NCBI GenBank assembly: GCA_003194525.1
Contig: NBIV01000154.1
Location: 110,223-174,222 of the forward strand
Source of the DNA: Gracilariopsis chorda
Lineage: Eukaryota; Rhodophyta; Florideophyceae; Gracilariales; Gracilariaceae
Length of the DNA stretch: 64,000 bases
Reading direction: 5' to 3'
Position 1 is the first letter of the stretch; every line of letters begins with the position of its first letter. A model generated the notes under the pieces. The model saw nothing but the letters and a program-made list of their open reading frames with translations. It had not been told where the DNA came from and ran no database searches. Positions 8,678-19,666 of this stretch are shown here, one piece after another. A program made the translations under genes and the position numbers.

Positions 8678-9990
8678 TGATTGCTATTTGACGCTTGGAC
8701 CGCTTTCAAACACTTCTCAGGAACCCTCAGAAATTGGATTTGTTTTTAAGTACTTCTTCATATTCAGTTGTGAAGGCATACTTCATGGCTGTCCCACCTC
8801 TTCGTATCATCTCCTGACTTGCGAGCACTGCGTTGTTCTGTCCACATAGATACAGGAACGGTTTAGGCTTAGCATTACCCTTCTGCCGACTCAAGTTTCG
8901 GTTGCATTCCATGTCTCACGAAATCTGGGACAAGCAACGGACATCTGTGTCATGCATCTTTTGTTTCAACCGCTAGCCAGAAACCTGCCAACGACTATTG
9001 CGCACAGAACACAATATGCCCCGAAAACGTTCTTCTCTTGAACGGAACGAGTTATATGAAAAAAGGCTTTCGGATGTTCTAGATGGGCATACAAGAGGTT
9101 TTCTTCTGGTCAATATAGCACAATTCATACAGCCAGAGCCAATCAAGTGTTTGAGTCACTCCCTTCGAGAAAAGAACAGAAAGCCTAGAGTGCAGACTGC
9201 ACTTTTCTGGTGGGATGGTTAACATTACCCTCTATTGTTGGCAAGGTAGGCAATGAATGGCAGTAAAAGCAAGACCTGAAGGAAAGGCAGACATATAACA
9301 AGCTCATCTGAAGATCACAGAACCATCATTAACTCAGTAAGGTTTCTGTGGCATGTGTCATTTCCGTAGCGGTTTTCTACAAGGATTTGTTAGGAGACAT
9401 GCCTGTTCAAAACTGGGCTTTCATTGTTTCATAACCGGATCGTATTTTCGATGAATCAGCACCCTCTTCATTTTCAAATTGTGCAGCTGTAAACAACAGA
9501 GAACTGGAAAACATGTCGTCAGATTCCTCACATCTTTTGCTTCAATAAAAGCTTATGTACGACTTTTAACCTTTTTGGATATACCCTTACAAGCAATAAT
9601 CATCGCCACACACACTGGGTTTGTTTGGAGCATTGTTCGAAAACGAAAACTCAAAAGAGGCCATATGCGGTCTCTTGTTGCTTCACAGGGGCAAGTCTCT
9701 TACCAACGTGTAAGAAGACGACCCAGCAAACACTGAATGCAGTTGCGGGCTGAAACTTGTGTCACGACCCCTTCTCTCGTGTCCATCTGTATCTCAAAAA
9801 CAGTTCTCCAGGCGGGACATGTACCGTCGGTACAGCCTGCAAAAACCAAGCGATAGTGCGTCATGTATTGAGAAGTCATTCTCTTGGGCCTTAGACTCAC
9901 GGACCACTGATAATTACCGAAAGAAAGTTCTTTCTTGACACTTCGAACTCACTATCAGCTGCCGTAGATTGTCTCTCGAGTCTTAGACAT
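8678..9990. other. Intergenic, no gene recognised
   Basis: Several short frames but none with domain, signal or compositional support. A GTACCGTCGGTAC palindrome sits at 9821-9833. Confidence 0.5.
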
Positions 9991-10000
9991 CATATATAAG
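9991..10000 (+). promoter_or_regulatory. TATA box of secreted-protein copy 1
   Basis: CATATATAAG, about 100 bases before the ATG at 10096. Copies 2 and 3 have an equivalent box at the same distance although the surrounding sequence differs. Confidence 0.6.
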
Positions 10001-10095
10001 GCTCTTCGCATTCGAGAACAAATTTCATCACATCCACCACCATCCATAGCAACTGAGTACTTTTCTTCGACTCATCTCTCTCAAAAACTTCAAAA

Positions 10096-10371
10096 ATGAT
10101 GTCCAAGATTTTTGCTCTTGTTGCTCTCTTCGGCGCCGCCGTCGCCGCCCCGGTTCGCATGTCCAGGGGTGAGATCTTCGGTACCCTTGCTGGCGGTGGT
10201 GGTTTCGCCGCCCAGGGTGAAAACACCGCCGGTGCTGCCGCCGACGGCAAGTCCGGTATCGCTTCCGGTACCTCCGATGATGGTGCCGTCATGGGTGGCG
10301 CTACCCCCAATGGCGCTTTCGCTGGTGCTCTCGGTGCTGGTCTCCTCGGCATCCCCACCCCTTTGATGTAA
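10096..10371 (+). CDS. Replicated secreted Gly/Ala-rich protein, copy 1
   Basis: 91 residues. Signal peptide KIFALVALFGAAVAAP (A-x-A cleavage expected near residue 18), then a mature part of about 73 residues. It starts with a basic VRMSRGEIFG segment, continues Gly/Ala/Asp-rich with no Cys, and ends GIPTPLM. No transmembrane segment after the signal, no GPI-type tail, no known domain. Strong codon bias (GCC, GGT, TCC) suggests high expression. The coding sequence is almost identical to copies at 14544-14816 and 22901-23176, while flanks are unrelated apart from a short CTTCAAAAATG leader shared with copy 3. Likely exported to the wall or medium; function unknown. Confidence 0.75.
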   Translation: MMSKIFALVALFGAAVAAPVRMSRGEIFGTLAGGGGFAAQGENTAGAAADGKSGIASGTSDDGAVMGGATPNGAFAGALGAGLLGIPTPLM

Positions 10372-12321
10372 TCTTGCCAATATGTCAGAGAAGAGGCGAT
10401 CTGTTTGCTTCTTATGCTCAAAGAAAGCATTCCAGGTTAAAACCATTCAGGAATCTGCATGGTGTTATGTTCTGAGGGGAAGAGCTGCCCAATGATATGA
10501 TTCCGAGCACTGAATTTCCACAGTTGCTTTCTGGCTCGGTTTCGGTTAGGGAAGCGATACTGTTCAACCAGCAATTGTAAGGTGTATATTTTTGCCATAA
10601 TCTCCTTAGAATAGGCAACCTAGAGATGAAACTAACTACATTAAACGAAGCAAAAAAGAGCTTTCGATAAGTTTCGGTATCGTATTATCCGTGTCGTCTG
10701 ATAGATAAAGCTTTCATCTTAGCAACATGTGCATATTACAAGGAACAAGTCCTGGACCTTCGAAACTTTGCTCCAAGTTGATTAGGTGTTACTATGCATA
10801 TATAAAACAGTGTAGATAAGGCTAGCCGATTCTACCATCCCGCATTGCCAGGTGTTAAGAGGCCAAGATGTGTAGGATGTTGCCAATGCTTCTGGGTGGC
10901 AGAAACGTAGTACATAGGATTTCTCTACTTCATGGTGTGCCTCTCTGCTGGTATCCTCTGATGGAAGTACAAAATGAAGAAGTGGAAGAGAGGGAGAAGA
11001 AGAAGGCAAGCGCTCGAATGGGACCGGAGTCTTATTCCGATTTGGGTCTGGCTTGGTATACTAGCCTGTGAGCGCAACACGGCTGCTGCGGATGGGTGGA
11101 TGGCATGCGCTACAAACTGACGATGGAGCTAAGACCAGGGATGTGAGAGTCCTAGCTGGGAGCTTCCTTTCCGCGTCGGAACCAGTAGTTTGGTTGAGAT
11201 GCCGAGCTACAATAGTGGTGAAGTGTCACAGCTATAGTAAGTTTTGGTCGCAGGATAGAGAGAACTGCTAAGAGACCCTATTCCTGTGTATTCGGAATTA
11301 AGAAAACGGCCCACACAAAACAAACAAGCAAAACACCAGCGAAGTGAGGAGATTGCAAAACCACCACTCTCTTCAACTACTCCTTGAATAGCTCTTGAGA
11401 AAATTAAAACTTTCTATTAAAAATGAAAAATATGCAATCACTGCTAAATGATTATTCTGGACAGCAGCGAAAATGGTCCAACCACAGGTGTAGTAAATTC
11501 TAGTAGTTACCAAGGGTACGTGTGACATATAAAGAACTGCCAAGAAGGCCGTAGCGTGTATTCGGAATTAGGAGCAGGCCCATATATATGCAACGCACAA
11601 CAACGTACTTGAAGAATGTTTTTCTCTCAAGGATGTGAAAGAGTCGAGATGGGCCGTACGTTGTGAATTAAGATCGGTATGCTTCGGAGTCAGTCGAGAA
11701 GTGGAATTATTTGTGATAGTCGATTGTTGCAACTTACGTCAGCAACTCCAAGCATAAACAAGAAAATGATGGGCACAAAGGCTCTACCCTCTTCGTAGGC
11801 CTTGCCTTTACTCAACTAGCCCTTTTAACTACGCTGCTGTTTTCTTTATGACCTTTCGCCATCTAATTAGAAGCTTTGGTCCAGCAGCGCTCACGACCGT
11901 TGAGGCAAACTTACAATTGGAGCTGCACAACTCAACATCGATGCTCTTGGGGAAGATGGCTTGGCCGATAGACAAACCAAAGAAAAAAGCTTCAGTTTGT
12001 TACTTAGCTTATTCATTATGGAAAATGTGCACACTACGTTTTCTCAAGAGCCAGCTTCGTTTCATTCATTGTCACCCACTCACTTACCAAACTTAGATAG
12101 TCTACTGTCTTCATTGTACTGAATTTCTTCCACTAGCTCAGTGGTTTGACTTCTGTGTCTAGAGGAATATAAGTTCTTGGTTTACCGCTGCGGCACTGCA
12201 TCAACTCTTTGTAGGTAGCTAGTGAATGAATGGGCCCTTTGGTTCAAGTCGGAGTCAGCAACACGAGGGAACAACATTTCATTATCTACAACATAGTACA
12301 TAATAGTCAGTCACAAATACG
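10372..12321. other. Intergenic with short dispersed repeat
   Basis: No gene recognised. A stretch of about 45 bases (AGAACTGC...TGTATTCGGAATTA) occurs at 11261-11300 and again, diverged, at 11533-11572; a weaker relative lies near 19150. Otherwise AT-rich, featureless. Confidence 0.5.
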
Positions 12322-12468
12322 CAGGGGCGTATTTGTGATTGACTACCTCGGCAAAAGTAGTCATCATCCTTTTTTTTGATTATTATTGAAGGTTTTTGAC
12401 TACCATTTTGGAAAAGTATTGACTATTGACTACATGTGGCAAAATAATTAGTCACAAATCCGCCCCTG
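12322..12468. mobile_element. MITE-like element (about 147 bp)
   Basis: The ends are inverted: CAGGGGCGTATTTGTGA at the left and the complement of CAGGGGCGGATTTGTGA at the right, with further partial matching inward. Short size, no ORF, AT-rich centre with a T run. The CAGGGGCG terminus is like those of many hAT-type elements. I cannot define a clean target-site duplication. Confidence 0.6.
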
Positions 12469-12477
12469 ACAAATTGT

Positions 12478-12524
12478 CGTTTACATGTCTCATATTGTCA
12501 GTGACAATATGAGACATGTAAACG
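12478..12524. repeat. Perfect 47-bp palindrome
   Basis: Two 23-base arms (CGTTTACATGTCTCATATTG and three more bases) around one central G, immediately right of the MITE-like element. Would extrude as a cruciform or transcribe to a perfect hairpin. Confidence 0.95.
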
Positions 12525-12860
12525 AGTCATGTTTCTTTACATCACATAGGCCTAGCACATCATCAGAAAACCATTTGCACTTCTCACAGAGTTTGTTCTT
12601 CAAAGCACAGTAAACGACAGACGTCGTCAGTGAAGCGCTATATGGGCTTCCTCTCTGTCCGGAGTTCGCAGACTGCGACTCGCAGTACTAGCATTTGAAA
12701 ACCCCGTTCAGCATTCGATAGGAACTCTAAGCATCACTTGCACCCAGATAAAATATGGTGTAGTAACGCCGGTTCCCGATGAGACTGGGACTCACAACAT
12801 TTTCACGCCCTCAATCAAGCTGGGTGTGATGTGCGGTCCCTAAACTCAAGGGAGCTGTTT

Positions 12861-13060
12861 GACCCGGGAGGTCATTAAACTCGTCCAGGCGATCGGTCAG
12901 CTTGCCGGTCGTGGACCTTGGTGGAAAGTCGTGAAAAGGCCCCCGTCCAACTGCATGTACGCAATCGGTCACGACCCTGTTGTCAGAAGAAGATCCAACC
13001 GCCGTTCCCTGAATTCTTCCCCCCGAAGGAAGAGCTTCAAAGGAACCTCTGGACAGGATT
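12861..13060 (+). repeat. Dispersed repeat, copy A (truncated)
   Basis: Begins GACCCGGGAGGTCATTAAAC and matches copies B (42089) and C (56032) for about 200 bases, then is cut off abruptly by LINE 3' sequence at 13061. All three copies share the same left edge. On the minus strand all three keep an open frame containing GKLT-x-RL-x-EFNDLPG. Confidence 0.8.
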
Positions 13061-13545
13061 CTACACAACAGGAATGTTTCTGCCCTCTCGGATGCGGGCT
13101 CAACATACTTAATATTATAGACCATTTCGTTCTTAGATGCCACCGAAGAGCGGCATCCCGGCGCCGAGAGCTCTCGCCTCTCCGAGAGAGGCAGGGTTCT
13201 GACGCCGAATCAATAGTAAAGACATGGCCAGGAAAGATGTTGGTGTATCTAGAGAGAGAGGGGTTCTTCTCAATGTAACCCCTACCACCGTAGTTTTGTA
13301 ATTGGAGACACGAGCTCATATAAACACACACACTGTCAATAGTTTGTTATCAATGGCATGCATTCAGAGATATCCTGAGATTGGCGTGTTTGGCGCCGTT
13401 GGGACGTTTGCAAGCCTTGAACGAGACTTTTCGAGTCCGTAGCAAATCTGATTGTGCGTCTCCATTCGCAGCAAACTTTCACAGCAACTTCGGATATAGC
13501 TCGCCGGAACGCTGCTAGTTCTGCAGTGCACGAGCAGACCCCCAC
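13061..13545. mobile_element. LINE 3' fragment joined to an inverted RNase H fragment
   Basis: 13061-13333 (+) matches the 3' end of the LINE at 17350-17640, including the CPLGCG...DHFVLRC zinc motif, the VYLEREGFFSM end and the CA-rich tail. From 13334 the sequence flips: on the minus strand 13545-13334 encodes an RNase H segment (AELAAFRRAIS, ATDSKSLVQGLQ) equivalent to 16860-17060. The product is a rearranged, dead copy. Confidence 0.8.
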
Positions 13546-14543
13546 CCCAGCTGGAACTGTTCCTGTTTGAAATTCGATCCTTCCTTTCCACCAGATTGAA
13601 TCAGCGTATTATCTGGCCGTCTCTTTGGAGTTAATGTGATGTATCGTATGCTTGTTGGGGCAATATATCGCATCTACATTTGAAGATCTCTCTCCTCTAG
13701 AAATGTAAAACAAGAAAAAGAATGTCTTCACAGGCATCTCAGAGTACCAAGAGTACCGGATAGATCTTCACCTTGAGTGAGACAGGACACCAGGCAGGGT
13801 ATAAACAAGAAGTTAAAGCAAACTCTCGTTGGTCCAACCCCCTTTCCAAGCTATCATAGACTCTCCGACGCCTGGGAAAAAGGTTCTGTTTCTGATATGC
13901 TTCGGAGGGTGTCATTTCTGTAATCAAAGCTAGAAAATTTTGGCGGAGTCATGATATGAGCCTTTCAGAAGCCTGCAAACCCCATACCGCTGTTGCGTTT
14001 TCAGCACATAACAAACGTTTATCTCAAATGTATGGACGATGCAAGAATCAGCAGACCTATTGTAATGTAATGCTGGGAACCTATTCTGTGGATGAGTGTA
14101 GCCTTGTGATATCTGAGGCAACACTACATTTACATTAGCTTCAAACCCGGACTTTCCACCCTACTGCGTGGATTGTCTTGGTGTTCGACTGTATCAACTA
14201 GAGGTGCCCCTTCTGCGCTAAAGAATTTATAATCATTGACAAACAAAAAATTGACGGACCCGATGCAAAAATATGTCAATGCCCCTTTACATGGTTACAA
14301 GCTCAAGGTAGTTAGCTGTGAAAGCTCCATTAACACTAGTGTTGCTGTTTTGCAAGAACAAAAAGGCGTTGGACATTTTGTTCACGTTTCGTCCGGCTCG
14401 AATGGACTCCTTTCATAAGTACGCAATCGAAAGTGAAAGTCAAGTAACAGTAATTGTTCCAATGAATTCTGTACATAAGATTCCAAGCACATGAAGCGAG
14501 AATATCTCTTGAGCATGTAGTTGCTCAAATAATCCCACGAACA
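13546..14543. other. Intergenic, nothing recognised
   Basis: About 1 kb of mixed composition without supported genes between LINE debris and copy 2 of the secreted-protein gene. Confidence 0.5.
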
Positions 14544-14816
14544 TTACATGAGCGGGGTGGGGATGCCGAGGAGACCAGCGCCGAGAGCACTCGCGAAAGC
14601 GCCATTGGGGGTAGCGCCACCCATGACGGCACCATCATCGGAGGTACCGGAAGCGATACCGGACTTGCCGTCGGCGGCAGCACCGGCGGTGTTTTCACCC
14701 TGGGCGGCGAAACCACCACCGCCAGCAAGGGTACCGAAGATCTCACCCCTGGACATGCGAACCGGGGCGGCGACGGCGGCGCCGAAGAGAGCAACAAGAG
14801 CAATGATTCTGAACAT
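14544..14816 (-). CDS. Replicated secreted Gly/Ala-rich protein, copy 2
   Basis: 90 residues from the Met at 14816 (MFRIIALVALFGAAVAAP); a longer in-frame start at 14999 is unlikely because it would bury the signal peptide. Identical to copy 1 for more than 200 bases from the signal-peptide core through the GATPNGAF segment. Differences: the first five codons, one Gly to Ser change near the C-terminus (AFASALGAG), and silent changes in the last codons. The inverted orientation and different flanks argue against a simple tandem duplication. TATA box at 14927-14934, about 110 bases upstream. Confidence 0.75.
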   Translation of the reverse strand: MFRIIALVALFGAAVAAPVRMSRGEIFGTLAGGGGFAAQGENTAGAAADGKSGIASGTSDDGAVMGGATPNGAFASALGAGLLGIPTPLM

Positions 14817-14926
14817 GGTAGTTAAAGAAGGTTGGGAATTTGGTTGAGAGTGAAAGGCGCGGAAGTGCTTTGGATGCTTCTGATGGATGACGGAAAGAGA
14901 GAGGGGGGAGTGGCGAGGACGGCGTC

Positions 14927-14934
14927 TTATATGC
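14927..14934 (-). promoter_or_regulatory. TATA box of secreted-protein copy 2
   Basis: CATATAAG on the coding strand, about 110 bases before the ATG, matching the position and sequence of the copy 1 box. Confidence 0.55.
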
Positions 14935-16178
14935 AGGCTTGCTATCGGTATCAAGCCTCGGTACGTGCAGATGACAGAGAACCGACAGTCCCGCAACATG
15001 CGAATTTGCGCAATGCCCGAAAAGGAAACCCCTAGTAAGGGGAAGAAAGTGAGTAGAAAGCGCCGTTCTCAGCAATGATGGACGGCATGGCCCAGTAAAA
15101 CAGTACAAGGGTAATTCGTGGTGCAGGAAATGATGACGACTTGAAATAATATGTTGAAAGGTTCTTGTCAATCTCTTTCTACTCGGTACGTCAACGGTCC
15201 CTTTCTCATCTTCTTAGTGCTGTTCGGCCTTTTGTCCCTTTCTTTGATGAGAATATGAAAGCGTTAATTCTTCGGGTACTTGATAAATCCAACTGTGACC
15301 GTTTCTGAAAGATATTGAAGTAAACTCAAAGAGTGCGAGTGGGAACGGAGAACATGTTTAAACAGAGGTTGTTGGCCTTCTTGAAAAGAGAAAGCTTTTA
15401 CAAAAAGCTCTCCTTCGGCTTAGTAATAGAGAGCTGTTGTCCACAATAAATAAGAAGAAGAACAGAGGGTAGTAAAGGTTAAGAATGGTAACCTTCTTTC
15501 CTGCGAAATCCTTACGTGCGCATATTTAATAACAGAAAGACTTGGGGTTTCTGGTTTGTTCTGGTATTGTGATGTAATGTGCTGCAATCCTGGGTATGGT
15601 CAAAGCACGGGGGACGAAAGACTGATCTTTACTTTGGGAGAACTAGTTCGCTAAGGAGACCCAGTTGCTGAACAATTGGTGCCGAGGTGCTTGTACCCTT
15701 GTACGCGATTGCACCAATAGCGAAACTGATCATACCAGACCAATTCCACTTTCAATGTTTCATAGTATGAACCACTGAAAGTGGAGTATGAAGTTATTTA
15801 TTTATTAATATGATAGGACCAGGCCTGTATATATGACTGGGTGGCTTAAAGTATATTGATGCAGTGATTTGATCGTCAAGCAGTCATTTACGCGTTGCAT
15901 AGCAAACATGTATAGTTAATTAGTTATCTGAAATTGTAGTGATAGTTATAGGGATATCGTCTGCATTCGTTGGACAACCTTTCCTTCCAGCTAGGTCTTC
16001 CGACGTTCCAACCCTTCCGCACGAGAACACTACCAGAGCATCCCTTGCAACATGCTGTACGAAATAATGGGGACCATGACATCACAGGCGCCAGTTTTGT
16101 GTCAACAACAGCACCTCAAGCACAAGTACCCGAAACAATTACCGCCAAACGCGCAATAGAAGCACAATACGCATGTGA
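14935..16178. other. Intergenic; one short inverted repeat
   Basis: No gene recognised. An imperfect hairpin (CCACTTTCA...TGAAAGTGG) lies near 15747-15785. The rest is AT-rich and featureless. Confidence 0.5.
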
Positions 16179-16562
16179 AGACAAAGCAGCGGAATCAAGT
16201 CAGCTAGAGGAACAAGCACAGAACATTCCATTTGGAGTACTATCGCTGCAGATGTATTCAAAACCAACTCAAGCTCTAAATATGTTTGCAAAACCTGCAA
16301 CTATACAAAGGTGCGACTAACAGAAGCTGTTCCACAAGCAAAATTATTATTCATTACAAGCCAAAGCACAATCGAGTTTTGGAAAGAAGCTTACAACAAG
16401 CATGGAATGGTTGGTATGGAACCGTTTAACATAATTGCAGAAGCGGCTTTACCTTCGGAGCTTCATTGCCATCTGCGTAGCACTTATTCAGCAGCCTTGG
16501 GCATTTTGAAGGCAATCAACGACATCGCTGCTGACAGATCTAGAAATGAGCGAGGTGATTAG
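16179..16562 (+). pseudogene. Unidentified 128-codon frame, probably a gene fragment
   Basis: Open from a stop at 16176 to the stop at 16560, with the first Met well inside. It contains YVCKTCNYTK, a possible half zinc-binding motif, then FWKEAYNKHGM and a helical end. An overlapping frame (15970-16320) covers the sequence upstream, so a frameshifted or spliced gene is possible. No family recognised. Confidence 0.3.
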
Positions 16563-16824
16563 CTTGTGCATATCAAGTGAGCCGCAAACACTATCACTGC
16601 AGCAAGTTAGTATATTACATCCTGCTGCCGCTGTGATTTGTTGGATTGTGACGGGCATTGCCTCTGAAGGGTGTTTGTTACTGCAGTGACTTTGTTGTGA
16701 CTTGACTTGACTGACTATGGCGGCAAAGGCCTGACTTTGGCTTGACGGTTTGGAGAAATAGACAACTCACATATACGCATTGGGGTAGGACATTATTATT
16801 GTTCCTCTTCTTTACTGTGGGTCC

Positions 16825-17580
16825 TTGATGTCTAGTTACAACATAAGGGTACCTGGGATAGGGGTCTGCTCGTACACTGCAGAACTAGCAGCGTTCCGGC
16901 GAGCCCTATCCGAAATTGCTGTGAAAGTTTGCTATGGCTGGAGAGGGACAATCAGATTTGCTATGGACTCGAAAAGCCTCGTTCAAGGCTTGCAAACGTC
17001 CCAACGACGCCAAACACGCCAGCTACAGGACATCTCTGAATGCATAACATTGTAACTAACTATTGCCAATGTCAAATTGTTTGGATACCGGGACACTGCG
17101 GGTTACCACAAAACGAAGCCGCCGACGAACTTGCAAAGAAGAGCCTTGGTCTCTCCTTAGCGCAGCAGCTCCGGAAAGAGATCGACTTTCTGGAAGTGAA
17201 ACAGAGAACCCGCGTCCGTCTTACTAGCACAGAGCCAGTAACCCAAGTCCTAGAGCCACTATCAAAGGTACTGACTCTAAGGAGGGCGCATACAGCCCTG
17301 TCGCAGATATTTACCGGTCACGTTCCGACGCTACATCCAGTCTCTACGTTTCTACACAACAGGAATGTTTCTGCCCGCTCGGATGCGGGCTCAACATACT
17401 TAATAGTGTAGACCATTTCGTTCGTAGATGGCGCCGAAGAGCGGCATCCCGGCGTCGAGAGCTCCCGCCTCTCCGAGAGAGGCAGGGCTCTGACGCCGGA
17501 TCAATAGTAAGGACATGGCCAGAAAAGATGTTGGTGTATCTAGAGAGAGAGGGGTTCTTCTCAATGTAACCCCTACCGTA
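16825..17580 (+). mobile_element. LINE ORF2 C-terminus: RNase H plus zinc motif (frameshifted)
   Basis: The first frame (16825-17055) holds TAELAAFRRALSE and FAMDSKSLVQGLQ, the second (17040-17411) IVWIPGHCGLPQNEAADELA, both hallmarks of the RNase H domain of I-type non-LTR retrotransposons. After another frame change comes a CPLGCG...DHFV zinc-binding segment and a C-terminal EREGFFSM. Reverse transcriptase is absent upstream, so it is a 5'-truncated copy with at least two frame breaks. It ends in the CA repeat at 17612. Confidence 0.85.
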
Positions 17581-17609
17581 GTCTTTGGATTAGAGACGCG
17601 AGCTTATAT

Positions 17610-17611
<2 letters not shown>

Positions 17612-17654
<43 letters not shown>
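17612..17654. repeat. (CA)n microsatellite
   Basis: About 21 CA units at the 3' end of the + strand LINE copy; the homologous copy at 13324-13333 has only a few units, so it has expanded here or served as the junction with the next element. Confidence 0.95.
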
Positions 17655-17656
<2 letters not shown>

Positions 17657-18960
17657 AGGGTACAACATATCTGGTTAAAGATACCTTTCTCTCCACGGGA
17701 AACCAAGGAATTTCTGCGGCCGCTGTCTAACAATATCCTTAGCTGACTTTCCCCTTCGCTCGCGCAAAATCTGTAAGTGTTCTCTCCTGGCATGTTTAGT
17801 CAACTGGCATCGGGGCACGTAGTGGTCAACATCCTTTTTTGCCCTGCACGGGCTGTCGCACAAACAACGTTTCTTCTCGAGGTATGTTGCTACCGGGTGT
17901 AGGGCATTATTCGCCTACAGAAAAGAACAAGGACGATTCAATCTTTACATAGCCTTGCAATGTTGAGAAATCTTGATTCGCAAACGATGTCCGAAACTAG
18001 CTCAGGTCTCTTGGCGTGAATACTCTAGACGTTGCTGTTGTCGTTTGTTTGTTTATGGGCGCATGCGACTAATGCCGAAAGCGTAGTAGGAGTCCTTATC
18101 GAAGTACTTCTCTCTCTGTAAGTATTCTAACGCCCAACCTGGCCTGTTTCTATCGCTGTAACTCAAGTCCCTGGTGTTCTTTCAGAGACGGTTTCCCGTC
18201 TGGCCTTAGACCGCCTTGTACACCTCATGACATAGGGATCAACAGTGTTTTCACTCTATACCGGTACTCTAGCGGAAAAAAACTTCTCGTTTTCCGCAAG
18301 TAGGTCGAGGTCGACACTGGGTGCAGCCCAGTGGCGTGACCAACGCACACCTGTGAACGAACCTTGTGCATCGTTCTCAACGCAGTATCTTCATCCAACG
18401 TTTCACCTGTTCGGTAACTGGCGGGCCGGACAGACAAATCTTGACATTGAAATAGCAGTATTCCTCAGGGCAGTGACAGTGGCATAACAAAAAGCATCAA
18501 GCGGATGGGGTTGTACCGTGGCTATGTTCACAGTCTCTCGCAATCTCGACGGGCTTCAAAGTCCAATCAGACGATATTAGCGCTCGTTACGAGATGTCTC
18601 GAAATACCTTGCAGTCTTGACCACAACCTATCAGGTTCATTAAGCTCCAGAGCATCTTGGCGTCTAGCGAAACGAAGCACTGGATCCGCTTGCAACAGAA
18701 GGCCTTTCTCGATCTATTGTGGAGCACATTTCTGTGCCGATAGACTTTTTTGGGGGCGAAACAGAGGTTGAAAGGAAAACGAGTAGCAGGAGCATTTAGT
18801 TTTAAGTCTACCAGAGCTTCTGCATGGAAGGATTGGCCTGCGCCGAACACAAGCAACGCTCTTCCTGTTGACAGTCGGACACACGCTGAAGTTGTATACG
18901 TTTGCCAATTACGCCCATGGCAAAGAGCTGCGGGCCCATGAAGGTGCATGCCAGGCGCAG
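17655..18960 (-). mobile_element. Second LINE group, minus strand, fragmented
   Basis: On the minus strand 17890-17675 encodes a LINE end with HPVATYLEKK and the CCHC-type segment CDSPCRAKKDVDHYVPRC, followed by a REHLQILRER region. Further up, 18437-18225 encodes GHATGLHPVST, homologous to the same position of another copy. 18949-18587 is the same kind of debris (LSTGRALLVFGAG). These are tail-to-tail with the + strand LINE at 16825. All are broken. Confidence 0.65.
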
Positions 18961-19666
18961 TAGATGCGGCAGATGACTTCCTACTTCGTTGCCCCTTGCG
19001 GCCAACGTCAAGAAGAATTTGAGCCGCCGTCTCCTAGTGTGGGACTCAATGTGGGTGCTTCAGATGTTCTTCAAATATGGTCGGAGTCAGTGCTGGCCTT
19101 CTTTGAGAGAGAAGGCCTTTTTCTCAAGAGAAAGCTTACTGCGCTTTCCGAAGTAAGAACACGGCCCATAAACAACAGCAACGAAACCATTCGATCTTGG
19201 AACGTATGCCCTTCAAGGAATCAAAACGAAGTCCAGCGGTATGTTAGAGTATGCCTGGTGACACCCATGGACGCTCTGTTCTTCGTTTTGTGGAAACTTA
19301 TGGACTCACTTCTTGGTCGTTCGGCCATCCTTGGCTATACTTCCCCTCCGTCTTTGATCTTCGGTATTCTGAACACATCTCATTTACAAGGAATGTATAC
19401 GGTACCTATACCAACCCACATATGAAGGCGTTCTAAGACCTCTTAAAGTCTCCGCGTATTCAAAAGGTATTCATAGATTCTCATTGTAGCAGAACCCACA
19501 TTCCCGCATGTTGCACGAGTTTTGTATTCGAAAAAGAGGCTCGGCAAGCGATATGAACCCACGAACTTTGTCATCTAGCAATTGTTCTGCTTACGTTGAG
19601 CAAATCCTCCTTTGGTAGGTCAAATCTGCTCCTGGACACCTTACTCTCCACTAACAGTACGATGCA
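18961..19666. other. Intergenic, nothing recognised
   Basis: Contains a weak relative (about 19135-19175) of the short repeat seen at 11281 and 11555; otherwise no supported feature. Confidence 0.45.
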
